From the NCBI RefSeq assembly GCF_030159055.1, contig NZ_BQXQ01000014.1, forward strand, positions 51,257 through 115,256: 64,000 bases of DNA. The letters run 5' to 3'. A program made the translations under genes and the position numbers. Below the pieces are notes generated by a model. That model saw only the letters and a list, made by a program, of their open reading frames with translations, did no database searches and was not told the origin of the DNA. The stretch comes from Acidovorax sp. SUPP3334 (GTDB taxonomy: Bacteria; Pseudomonadota; Gammaproteobacteria; Burkholderiales; Burkholderiaceae_C). Below, one piece after another: positions 20,152 through 27,824 of the stretch. The stretch's first letter is position 1; every line of letters starts with the position of its first letter.

Positions 20152-20502
20152 TTACTTGACCGTGCCCTTGGGCAGGACCTGCGCCACGGCGCTGCGCTGG
20201 ATCTGCACTTCCACGCCGGAGGCGATCTCGATGTGCAGGAAACCTTCGGACAGGCGCGTGACCTTGCCGACGATGCCGCCGGCGGTGGCGACCTCATCGC
20301 CCTTGGCGATGGCCTCGATCATGTTGCGATGCTCTTTCTGGCGCTTCATCTGGGGGCGGATCATGACGAAGTACAGGACCACGAACATCAGCACCAGCGG
20401 GAGCATGCCCGTCAGGGAGGACATGATGTCCGTGCCACCGGTAGCGGCGGCAGGGGCGGTCTGGGCGAAAGCGGAAGAGATAAACACGGCAACAGGCTCC
20501 AT
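20152..20502 (-). CDS. yajC: Preprotein translocase accessory subunit YajC
   Basis: A 116-residue small membrane protein with one helix (GMLPLVLMFVVLYFVMIRPQ) and the usual RPQMKRQKEH and GDEVATAGGIVGKV motifs, part of the SecDF-YajC complex. It opens the yajC-secD-secF operon. In relatives, queA and tgt usually stand directly upstream; here an unrelated cell-wall effector cassette is found instead. Confidence 0.96.
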   Translation of the reverse strand: MEPVAVFISSAFAQTAPAAATGGTDIMSSLTGMLPLVLMFVVLYFVMIRPQMKRQKEHRNMIEAIAKGDEVATAGGIVGKVTRLSEGFLHIEIASGVEVQIQRSAVAQVLPKGTVK

Positions 20503-20596
20503 TCAAATGGATGGTCGTTTCAGACACCCGCCCACGGCGCGACGCGGCGCCAGCCGGGAGGGCAACAGGCGATTGTATGCGGCGCCTTTCAGCGCG

Positions 20597-20636
20597 CCCA
20601 AGCCAAGACCCGCGCGGACCTGGGTCTTGGCTTGGG
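20597..20636. repeat. Perfect 15-bp inverted repeat upstream of yajC
   Basis: CCCAAGCCAAGACCC and GGGTCTTGGCTTGGG flank a 10-nt loop. It lies between the effector gene stop (20703) and the yajC start (20502). On the transcribed strand no T-run follows, so a classical terminator is unlikely; it may be a Rho-assisted terminator, a processing site or the scar of an insertion. Confidence 0.6.
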
Positions 20637-20702
20637 GCGTAGCCGGGCCACGGGAGCGGTTCGATGCCTGCATGGCTTTCGCCAGAACGCGGCAGGATAG
20701 CT

Positions 20703-21557
20703 TCAACGGCCGGAGATGCGCAGGCGCTTGTGGGTGAAGAACGTGTTTTTGCCCAGGGTCTTGAATTCCATGAATTCGGGGGACGGTGATCCCTTGCCAG
20801 CAGTTCTCCAGCCAAACAGCCCTGTAGAACTGGGGTCAGGCGGTAAAGGCTCAGTCGCAGCCAAGAGTACCGACTCGTAAAACTCTGCATATTTCGCATG
20901 CCAGTGCGTGTTGGTGGCGTCGTTCACGACTGCCATTTTGTCGTTAATTGTTTTTAATTTTTTTCCGTCGATGTTCGGGTAATGCTCGAAACCTGCGAAT
21001 TGCACGCTCCCTTGATCGCTTGCAGCCACAATGCCACGGATGTCCCGTGCCCCAGCCGCCATAAACTCCTTGGCGCTGCCGGAATTAAGCCGGTTGACGA
21101 TCACGCGGCGCATCATCCGCATACTCTCCAGGGTGACATCCGGTCCGCTTATGCCGGCGTCTTTCCATTCTTGCGGCCCTCTGACTTCCGCGAGAAAAAG
21201 CCTCACCAGCAGCCCAGCATCGGACTCCGGATCGGGCAGACTCACGGCCTTGCGAACTGTGATGCTTACCAGCGCAGGCGTGACCGTCAGTGCCGACATC
21301 CCCTCGCCACGGTCTGATCTCAGCATCAGTTTGGAATTGCCTGCGCTGCGCGCAGTGACAGCGAAGGCCCAGGAGTCCGCCCGGCTGTTGTGCGTATTAC
21401 CGGTGACTTCCAGCACGTTCGGGTAGTCACTAACGGCCACCAGCGTATAGCGCTTGTCGATGGATTCAAGCTTGACGCGCAACACGTTCCCCTCGACAAG
21501 GGCAACCGTCGCGGGCACGGGATTACCGTGGGTGTATTTCAGGATGGCATTTGGCAT
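20703..21557 (-). CDS. Putative peptidoglycan-hydrolase effector with SleB-like domain
   Basis: A 284-residue protein without signal peptide. Residues 1-105 look like a beta-sandwich (KYTHGNPVPATVALVEGN, LRVKLESIDKRYTLVAVSD), possibly a delivery or binding domain. Residues 110-280 follow the layout of SleB-type cell-wall hydrolases (PF07486): LLVRLFLAEVRG with the likely catalytic Glu124, VIVNRL (152-157), a GIVAAS...VQFAGF segment (175-190), and GLFGWR...GKNTFF near the end. It has a good GGGAGGA ribosome-binding site. Just upstream lie three tandem genes for secreted paralogues, the pattern of an antibacterial effector with periplasmic immunity proteins. I infer type VI delivery because it has no secretion signal and a vgrG operon is present at 57-63 kb; direct linkage to vgrG is absent here. 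The family assignment is by eye. Confidence 0.6.
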   Translation of the reverse strand: MPNAILKYTHGNPVPATVALVEGNVLRVKLESIDKRYTLVAVSDYPNVLEVTGNTHNSRADSWAFAVTARSAGNSKLMLRSDRGEGMSALTVTPALVSITVRKAVSLPDPESDAGLLVRLFLAEVRGPQEWKDAGISGPDVTLESMRMMRRVIVNRLNSGSAKEFMAAGARDIRGIVAASDQGSVQFAGFEHYPNIDGKKLKTINDKMAVVNDATNTHWHAKYAEFYESVLLAATEPLPPDPSSTGLFGWRTAGKGSPSPEFMEFKTLGKNTFFTHKRLRISGR

Positions 21558-21599
21558 GTGAGTCCTCCCTTTTTAGGGACCGATTGTGTTTTTCAGGAA

Positions 21600-22181
21600 C
21601 TATTGCGATGGCACTGGCGGCTTGAACGCCGCAATCCGCACCTGGGTGCCTACGCGCTTGCACTGCATGAGCAAGCGATCAACCCAGGGACGGCTGACAA
21701 GAGAAGTGCTGCCGTGTATGTCTTCGTCGGTCGGGACGACATCGGTCTTGAGGTTCACTATGCCGCTGGCAGACGCCATCGAACGCCCTCTCGTAGCGTC
21801 ATCCAGAGCAGGGTCTGGTTCATAGCGTTGCCCGTGTCGCACGGTATTGACATCCTGGATGGTCGCCCCTTCATGCCAGATCATCCACACCACGCTCTCA
21901 CCTTTTTCATCAGGACGCGGTTTGAATGACTGTTGAACGAAGCAGAAAGCATTCACCTGCTTGGTTTGCTCCAACTCGACCAGAAACGCCCGCAGCGTGG
22001 CCCGGCTGGGCATCCGCTGGCCATCGGGCCGGGAGAACGCAGGGTCGATCACGGGATAGGGTGTGCGTTGCGGAGCGGATACCGCTGGCGCAGGCGGCAC
22101 TGCCGCAGCCGCAGGCAATGCAGCAGCCAGGGCGAATGCCAGCGCCAGGCTGGCAGGGATGAGGCGTGCGATGGTGGGCAT
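21600..22181 (-). CDS. Putative periplasmic immunity protein, copy 3 (next to the effector)
   Basis: A 193-residue protein with a signal peptide (MPTIARLIPASLALAFALAA..., cleavage near AAAA-VPP). The mature part carries YPVIDPAFSRPDG, MPSRATLRAFL, NAFCFVQ, VVPTDED, LVSRPWVD and QCKRVGTQVRI, all shared with the two upstream copies. Two Cys (FCFVQ and QCKRV) could form a disulfide. The middle (about residues 85-140) is the most diverged part, and the C terminus ends PVPSQ without the PRPGGGS tail of the others. Location, export and position 42 bases from the effector suggest it protects the wall from it. No known family recognised. Confidence 0.6.
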   Translation of the reverse strand: MPTIARLIPASLALAFALAAALPAAAAVPPAPAVSAPQRTPYPVIDPAFSRPDGQRMPSRATLRAFLVELEQTKQVNAFCFVQQSFKPRPDEKGESVVWMIWHEGATIQDVNTVRHGQRYEPDPALDDATRGRSMASASGIVNLKTDVVPTDEDIHGSTSLVSRPWVDRLLMQCKRVGTQVRIAAFKPPVPSQ

Positions 22182-22209
22182 GGTCTGGCGCTTCTTCGAT
22201 GAAAACGGC

Positions 22210-22215
22210 ACTATA
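22210..22215 (-). promoter_or_regulatory. Conserved -10 box of immunity copy 3
   Basis: CTATAGTGCCG on the minus strand, with TATAGT 28 bases before the start codon. The same sequence stands at the same distance before copies 1 and 2. Confidence 0.5.
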
Positions 22216-22295
22216 GGACAGACCGCCAAGGGAACCATGGGGCGTCGGCTTTCAGCGGGCATGCCGTGGATTTCACTGCGGAGCTTGCCCTGTTT

Positions 22296-22889
22296 TCAGG
22301 AGCCTCCGCCAGGGCGTGGCACGGGCGGCTTGAACGCCGGAATCCGCACTTGGGTGCCCACGCGCCGACACTGAGCCAACATGTGATCCACCCAGGGGCG
22401 GCTCACGAGAAAGGTGCTGGTACCGACATCCGCATCGGTCGGAACGACATCGGTCTTGATATCCACGGTGCCGGTGGCGTGGGCCAGCATCCGTCCTTCA
22501 GTCTCCGGGTCCATCGTTCCAGGCGCATAGCTTTGCCCAACCCTCAAACGATTGATTCGATGGATGGACTCGCCCTCATACCAGATCATGGACAGCACGC
22601 TCGTACCTGGCTCTGCGGTATCGGGCCGCTCCAGCTTCCGCTGCACGAAACAGAACGTGTTCACCTGCCGGGTACTTTTCAATTCGGTCAGAAACGCTCG
22701 CAGCGTTGCACGGCTGGGCATCCGCCGGCCATCGGGCCGGGAGAACGCAGGGTCGATCACGGGATAGGGCGTGCGTTGCGGAGCGGATACCGCTGGCGCA
22801 GGCGGCACGGCCGCAGTCGCAGGCAATGCAGCAGCCAGGGCGAATGCCAGCGCCAGGCTGGCAGGGATGATGCGTGCGATGGTGGGCAT
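22296..22889 (-). CDS. Putative periplasmic immunity protein, copy 2
   Basis: A 197-residue paralogue of the genes on both sides. The signal peptide and the first 35 mature residues are almost identical to copy 3, while the central part (QRKLERPDTAEPGTSVLSMI, YEGESIHRINRLRVGQ) resembles copy 1, and the end (VDHMLAQCRRVGTQVRIPAF, tail PRPGGGS) equals copy 1. This mosaic pattern points to gene conversion or unequal crossing-over. It has its own conserved TATAGT box and leader. Expected in the periplasm. Confidence 0.6.
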   Translation of the reverse strand: MPTIARIIPASLALAFALAAALPATAAVPPAPAVSAPQRTPYPVIDPAFSRPDGRRMPSRATLRAFLTELKSTRQVNTFCFVQRKLERPDTAEPGTSVLSMIWYEGESIHRINRLRVGQSYAPGTMDPETEGRMLAHATGTVDIKTDVVPTDADVGTSTFLVSRPWVDHMLAQCRRVGTQVRIPAFKPPVPRPGGGS

Positions 22890-22917
22890 GGTCTGGCGCT
22901 TCTTCGATGAAAACGGC

Positions 22918-22923
22918 ACTATA
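22918..22923 (-). promoter_or_regulatory. Conserved -10 box of immunity copy 2
   Basis: TATAGT on the minus strand, 28 bases before ATG 22889, in a leader nearly identical to that of copy 3 (CGGCACTATAGGACAGAC on the plus strand). Confidence 0.5.
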
Positions 22924-23012
22924 GGACAGACCTCCAAGGGAACCATGGGGCGTCGGCTTTCAGCGCTTTCAGCGGGCACGCCGTGGATTTCACTGCGGAG
23001 CTTGCTATGTTT

Positions 23013-23609
23013 TCAGGAGCCTCCGCCAGGGCGTGGCGCTGGCGGCTTGAACGCCGGAATCCGCACTTGGGTGCCCACGCGCCGACACTGAGCCAACATG
23101 TGATCGACCCAGGGACGGCTGACGAGAAAGGTGCTGGTGCCTACATCCTCGTCGGTCGGAACCACACTGGTGTCGAGATCCACCGTGCCTGGCCTGGAAG
23201 CCAGCGATTGCGCCTCAGTTGCGGGGTCCAGCGCGTTGTCACGCTCATAGCGCTCTCCCGGCCCAACGAGATTGACAAGGTAGATGGCTTTTCCTTCATG
23301 CCAGATCATTGACAACACGCTCAGACCTGGCTCGGCCGTCTCCGGCCGATCCAGTCGCCGTTGTACGAAACAGAACGTGTTCGCCTGCCGGGTACTTTTC
23401 AGTTCGGTCAGAAACGCCCGCAGCGTGGCACGACTGGGCATGCGCCGTGCATCCGGCCGGGAGAACCCGGGGTCGATCGCCGGATAGTGCGTCGTGCGTT
23501 GCGGGGCAGAGGCTGCTTGCGCAGACCCGGCCGCAGTCGCGGGGAATGTGGAAATGAAGGCGAATGCCAGCGCGAGGCTGACAAGAATGGGGTTAGCAAT
23601 GGCAGGCAT
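23013..23609 (-). CDS. Putative periplasmic immunity protein, copy 1
   Basis: A 198-residue protein with signal peptide (MPAIANPILVSLALAFAFIS..., cleavage after ATAA). Shares YPAIDPGFSRPDARRMPSRA, the two Cys, VVPTDEDVGTSTFLVSRPWV and the PRPGGGS tail with copy 2. The N-terminal third is the most diverged of the three copies, suggesting it is the oldest branch. First gene of the tandem array on the minus strand. Function inferred from context as for the other copies. Confidence 0.6.
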   Translation of the reverse strand: MPAIANPILVSLALAFAFISTFPATAAGSAQAASAPQRTTHYPAIDPGFSRPDARRMPSRATLRAFLTELKSTRQANTFCFVQRRLDRPETAEPGLSVLSMIWHEGKAIYLVNLVGPGERYERDNALDPATEAQSLASRPGTVDLDTSVVPTDEDVGTSTFLVSRPWVDHMLAQCRRVGTQVRIPAFKPPAPRPGGGS

Positions 23610-23637
23610 GGTCCGACGCTTCCTGGATTCGACCGGC

Positions 23638-23643
23638 ACTATA
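23638..23643 (-). promoter_or_regulatory. Conserved -10 box of immunity copy 1
   Basis: CCTATAGTGCCG on the minus strand, TATAGT 28 bases before ATG 23609, the same spacing as in copies 2 and 3. Confidence 0.5.
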
Positions 23644-23694
23644 GGGGATGGGCCAATCCAGCGTCCACTGCCCAAAACGGAACGGGCCTACCTG

Positions 23695-23815
23695 CCGATG
23701 GGCGCTTCATTGGGGTCGAAGACGCCCACAGCGTGGCACGGCCGGGCATCCTCCTGGCAATCGCGCCATGACCATGCGAATGCGGGGTCGATCACGGCCT
23801 GAAGCATGCCGTACA
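23695..23815 (-). pseudogene. Remnant of a fourth immunity-protein gene
   Basis: On the minus strand the segment reads VIDPAF, then loses the SRPDG motif, and continues with a diverged version of the PSRATLRAF segment. The DNA match is clearer than the protein: GCGTGGCACG, GGGCAT and CGGGGTCGATC occur in the same order and nearly the same spacing as in copies 1-3. No signal peptide or downstream part remains. Confidence 0.55.
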
Positions 23816-23893
23816 AAGTCTATGCCAAAGCCCGTGCATTCGGGGTTCCTGGCGTGGCAAGGCCTGCACGGAGGCCGGCTTCTTATGAGGCAT

Positions 23894-23948
23894 AAAAAAG
23901 CCGTCCAGCGCAATATTCACTAGGGCATATTGCTATATATTTAATAGC
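23894..23948 (+). repeat. Dispersed 54-nt repeat, copy C
   Basis: AAAAAAGCCGTCCAGCGCAAT, TTCACTAGGGCATATTGCTAT and a final TAATAGC match copies B and D. It separates the immunity cassette from the indolepyruvate oxidoreductase gene, 58 bases after that gene's stop. The rest of the 23610-24005 interval holds the immunity remnant and no other gene. Confidence 0.8.
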
Positions 23949-24005
23949 AAACTTATCCAGCAAAGCGCGGCGGAAAGAGGCCCTCTCGCCCCTTTCCCAG
24001 CGCCC

Positions 24006-27000
24006 TCAGGCCGACTGGCGCACCGCCGTCTGCGGGTGGCGCCACTGCTCCATCAGGCCCGCCCACTTGGCGCGGGCGGCCTTCAGGTGGCGTTCCTTCA
24101 CGTGGCCGTAGCCGCGGATGTCTTCGGGAATGCGCGCGATGTCGGCCGCCAGCGACAGGTTGTCGGCGGTCAGGCCGGCCAGCAGCTCGTCGATGCAGGC
24201 GCGGTATTCGGCGATCAGGGCGCGCTCGGTGCGGCGCTCTTCGGTGCGGCCGAACGGGTCGAGCGCGGTGCCGCGCAGGCCCTTGAGCTTGGCGAGCACG
24301 CCGAAGGCCTTGCGCATCCACGGGCCGAACGGCTGCTTGAGCAACTCGCCCTTGTCGTTCTTGCGGGCGGTGAGCGGTGGCGCCAGGTGGTGCACCAGCT
24401 TGTAGTCGCCTTCGAACATGCCTTCGATCTTGGCGGTGAACGCCGCGTCGGTGTGCAGGCGCGCGACCTCGTACTCGTCCTTGTACGCCATGAGCTTGAA
24501 CAGGTAGCGGGCCACGGCCTCGGACAGGCGCGTGCCCTTGCCGCCCTTGCCGCCCGTGCGCGCCTCGGCGGCCTGCACCTTCTCCACGAAGGCCTTGTAC
24601 TCGGCCGCGTAGGCCGCGTTCTGGTAGCCCGTGAGGAACCGCTCGCGCTTGGCCACCAGTTCGGCCAGGCCCGGCTTCTTCACGAACTGGATCACCCGAG
24701 CGGCCGGGTCCGGTCGCTCTCCCGCTCCCGGGGCCTTGAACAGGGCCTGCACGGCGGCCAGGTCATGCGCGCAGCGGCGGCCCCACTCGAAGGCGGCCTT
24801 GTTGTTGTCCACCTGCACGCCGTTCAACTCCATGGCACGCATGAGCGCGGCATGCGACAACGGCACGCGGCCTTTTTGCCAGGCGTAGCCGAGCATCAGC
24901 GGGTTGGTGTAGATGCTGTCGCCCAGCATCTGCATGGCGACCTCTTCGGCGTCGAAGCTGCCCAGCAGCTCTTCGCCCACGACCGAGGCGATGGCGGTAT
25001 CGCAATTCGTGCCCGGAAACTGCCAGTCGGGGTCATGCACGAACGACGCGGTGGGTGAGCGGTGGGTGTTGAGCGCCACGAAGCTGCGGCCCGGCTGCAT
25101 TACCGCCAGGGTGGTCTTGTGGGAGGCGACGATGGAGTCGCAGCCGATGACCAGATCGGCCTTGGCCGTGTCCACCTTGGTGGTGTAGATGGCATCGGGC
25201 CGGTTGGCGATCTGGATGTGGCTCCAGGTCGCGCCGCCCTTTTGCGCCAGGCCCGCGGCATCCTGCGTGACGACGCCCTTGCCCTCCAGGTGCGCGGCCA
25301 TGCCCAGCAGCGAGCCGATGGTGATCACACCGGTGCCCCCCACGCCGGCCACGACGATGCCCCAGGCGCTTTCGGCCACGGGCAGCACCGGCTCGGGAAT
25401 GGGCGGCAGGGCCGACAGGTCGCCCTTCTTTTCCTTCTTGGGTTTTTTCAGCGTGCCGCCCTCGACGGTGACGAAGCTCGGGCAAAAGCCCTTCACGCAC
25501 GAGTAATCCTTGTTGCAGGTGCTCTGGTTGATGCGGCGCTTGCGGCCGAACTCGGTCTCCAGCGGCTCGACCGACAGGCAGTTCGATTGCACCGAGCAGT
25601 CGCCGCAGCCCTCGCAGACCAGCTCGTTGATGACCACGGTCTTGGTGGGCGCGGCCATGGTGCCGCGCTTCCTGCGCCGGCGCTTTTCGGTCGCGCAGGT
25701 CTGGTCGTAGATGATGGCCGTGCAGCCGGCGATTTCGCGGAACTCGCGCTGGATCTTGTCCAGTTCGTCGCGGTGGTGCACCGTCACGCCGTCGGCCAGC
25801 GCCACGCCGTCGTACTTGGCGGGCTCATCGGTCACGATGACCAGCTTGGCGATGCCCTCGGCCTTCAGGCTGGCCATGATCTGCAGCACCGAATGGCCCG
25901 AGACCGAAAGGTCTCCTTCGGAGCCTTGCCGCTCACCCACGAGCTGGCCGCCGGTCATGGCCACGGCGTCGTTGTAGAGCACCTTGTAGGTGATGTTGGT
26001 GCCCGCCGCGATGCTCTGGCGAATGGCCAGCAGGCCGCTGTGAAAGTAGGTGCCGTCGCCCAGGTTGGCGAATACGTGCTTTTCGGTGGTGAAGGGCTGC
26101 TGGCCCACCCACGTCACGCCCTCGCCGCCCATCTGCGTGAAGGTGGACGTGTTGCGGTCGGGCATCCAGTTGACCATGTAGTGGCAGCCGATGCCGGCCA
26201 CCGCGCGCGAGCCCTCGGGCACGCGGGTGCTGGTGTTGTGCGGGCAGCCGCTGCAGAACCACGGCGTGCGGTCGCCCGTGTCCACCTTGGATTCGGCCAG
26301 GCCCCGTTCGCGCGCATCGATGACCGACAGGCGCGCGTCCATGCGGGCCGCGATGTCCTGCGGCACGCCCAGCTTCTTCAGCCGCTTGGCGATGGCGCGC
26401 GCGATGATCGCGGGCGTCAGGTCGGCCTTGGGGCGCAGCAGCCAGTTCTGGCTGGGGTTGGGCATGCTCCATTCGCCACCGGAGTTGTCACCCGGCACTT
26501 CGTCGAACTTGCCCAGCACGTTGGGGCGCACGTCGGCGCGCCAGTTGTAGAGCTCTTCCTTGATCTGGTATTCGATGACCTGGCGCTTTTCCTCCACCAC
26601 CAGGATCTCCTGCAGGCCTTGCGCGAAGTCGCGGGTGATGGTGGCCTCCAGCGGCCACACCACGTTCACCTTGTGCAGGCGGATGCCCAGCTGGCGGCAG
26701 ACTTCGTCGTCCAGCCCCAGATCGATGAGCGCCTGGCGCGTGTCGTTGTACGCCTTGCCGCTGGAAATGATGCCGAAGCGGTCCTGCGGGCCCTGGATCA
26801 CGTTGTAGTTCAGCCTGTTGGCGCGGATGTACGCCAGCGCCGCGTACCACTTGTAGTCCATCAGGCGCGCTTCCTGCTCCAGCGGCGCGTCGGGCCAGCG
26901 GATGTGCAGGCCGTCGGGCGGCATGGCGAAGTCTTCGGGCATGACGATCTTCACGCGGTCCGGGTCCACCGAGATGCTGCCGGACGACTCCACCACTTCC

Positions 27001-27641
27001 TGGATGGTCTTCATGCCCGACCACACGCCGGAAAAGCGGCTCATGGCGAAGGCGTGCAGGCCCATGTCCAGAATGTCCTGCACGCTGCTGGGGAAGAACA
27101 CCGGCAGGCCGCAGGCCTTGAAGATGTGGTCGCTCTGGTGGGGCGCCGTGCTGCTCTTGCTGATGTGGTCGTCGCCCGCGATGGCGATCACGCCGCCATG
27201 CCGGGAGGTGCCCGCCATGTTGGCGTGCTTGAACACGTCCGAGCAGCGGTCCACGCCCGGGCCCTTGCCGTACCAGATGCCGAACACGCCGTCGTACTTC
27301 TTGGTCTGCGGGTACAGGTCGAGCTGCTGCGTGCCCCACACGGCGGTGGCGCCCAGCTCTTCGTTCACGCCGGGCTGGAACACGATGTGGTTTTCGGTCA
27401 GGTGCTTCTTGGCCGACCACAGCGCCTGGTCGTAGGTGCCGAGCGGGCTGCCGCGGTAGCCGCTGATGAAGCCGGCGGTGTTCAGGCCCGCGATCGCATC
27501 GCGCTGGCGCTGCAGCATGGGCAGGCGCACGAGGGCCTGCACACCGCTCATGAAGGCACGGCCCTCCGGCAGGGCGTATTTGTCATCGAGCGTGACCGTT
27601 TCGATCGCGCGGCGGATGTGCTCGGGCAGGGGGGCGTTCAT
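24006..27641 (-). CDS. Indolepyruvate ferredoxin oxidoreductase, fused single-chain form
   Basis: A 1211-residue enzyme that oxidatively decarboxylates aryl or branched 2-oxoacids (indolepyruvate, phenylpyruvate and similar) to acyl-CoA, passing electrons to ferredoxin. Order of parts: N-terminal pyrimidine-binding domain (GFISGYRGSPLGTYDQAL), TPP-binding domain near residues 480-640 (CSGCPHNTSTR, NLGDGTYFHSG, VLYNDAVAMTGGQ), a 4Fe-4S ferredoxin-like segment with Cys in CEGCGDCSVQSNC and CNKDYSCVKGFCPSF, and the gamma domain GIVVAGVGGTGVITIG. A basic KRRRRKRG linker precedes the cluster. ATG 27641 gives MNAPLPEHIRRAIETVTLDD. Divergent from an Lrp/AsnC regulator that likely controls it. Confidence 0.95.
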   Translation of the reverse strand: MNAPLPEHIRRAIETVTLDDKYALPEGRAFMSGVQALVRLPMLQRQRDAIAGLNTAGFISGYRGSPLGTYDQALWSAKKHLTENHIVFQPGVNEELGATAVWGTQQLDLYPQTKKYDGVFGIWYGKGPGVDRCSDVFKHANMAGTSRHGGVIAIAGDDHISKSSTAPHQSDHIFKACGLPVFFPSSVQDILDMGLHAFAMSRFSGVWSGMKTIQEVVESSGSISVDPDRVKIVMPEDFAMPPDGLHIRWPDAPLEQEARLMDYKWYAALAYIRANRLNYNVIQGPQDRFGIISSGKAYNDTRQALIDLGLDDEVCRQLGIRLHKVNVVWPLEATITRDFAQGLQEILVVEEKRQVIEYQIKEELYNWRADVRPNVLGKFDEVPGDNSGGEWSMPNPSQNWLLRPKADLTPAIIARAIAKRLKKLGVPQDIAARMDARLSVIDARERGLAESKVDTGDRTPWFCSGCPHNTSTRVPEGSRAVAGIGCHYMVNWMPDRNTSTFTQMGGEGVTWVGQQPFTTEKHVFANLGDGTYFHSGLLAIRQSIAAGTNITYKVLYNDAVAMTGGQLVGERQGSEGDLSVSGHSVLQIMASLKAEGIAKLVIVTDEPAKYDGVALADGVTVHHRDELDKIQREFREIAGCTAIIYDQTCATEKRRRRKRGTMAAPTKTVVINELVCEGCGDCSVQSNCLSVEPLETEFGRKRRINQSTCNKDYSCVKGFCPSFVTVEGGTLKKPKKEKKGDLSALPPIPEPVLPVAESAWGIVVAGVGGTGVITIGSLLGMAAHLEGKGVVTQDAAGLAQKGGATWSHIQIANRPDAIYTTKVDTAKADLVIGCDSIVASHKTTLAVMQPGRSFVALNTHRSPTASFVHDPDWQFPGTNCDTAIASVVGEELLGSFDAEEVAMQMLGDSIYTNPLMLGYAWQKGRVPLSHAALMRAMELNGVQVDNNKAAFEWGRRCAHDLAAVQALFKAPGAGERPDPAARVIQFVKKPGLAELVAKRERFLTGYQNAAYAAEYKAFVEKVQAAEARTGGKGGKGTRLSEAVARYLFKLMAYKDEYEVARLHTDAAFTAKIEGMFEGDYKLVHHLAPPLTARKNDKGELLKQPFGPWMRKAFGVLAKLKGLRGTALDPFGRTEERRTERALIAEYRACIDELLAGLTADNLSLAADIARIPEDIRGYGHVKERHLKAARAKWAGLMEQWRHPQTAVRQSA

Positions 27642-27795
27642 CGGGGGAATCTCCAGTGGGGTCGTTGGCCGTCGCCTCGTGAGCGCGGGTTCAGCGGAGG
27701 GTCCTGGGCTGGGGACGCACCGCCTTGTCAGGGCAGTGTAGGCAGGACGGCCGGATATGTCCTTTCGTTTTCATGCCGTGTTTACCCTCATTTTA

Positions 27796-27808
27796 GAAAG
27801 GATCTTTC
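27796..27808. promoter_or_regulatory. Candidate Lrp-type operator in the divergent promoter region
   Basis: GAAAGGATCTTTC is a 5-bp inverted repeat in the AT-rich part of the 183-base region between the oxidoreductase and the Lrp gene, 16 bases before the Lrp start codon. Confidence 0.35.
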
Positions 27809-27824
27809 GCAAAATAATCGCCGA

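Noticed and set aside
15045..20159. A 1704-codon open frame opposite DUF1631 and secDF
   Set aside because: It is the antisense shadow of well-supported genes on the minus strand; composition (His/Gln/Arg/Gly) is typical of such shadows.
21990..23320. Plus-strand open frames opposite the immunity genes
   Set aside because: They recur only because the minus-strand genes are duplicated; no signal peptide or ribosome-binding pattern of their own.
25062..27800. Very long plus-strand frame opposite the indolepyruvate oxidoreductase
   Set aside because: Antisense shadow; only the part from 27825 (Lrp regulator) is a gene.
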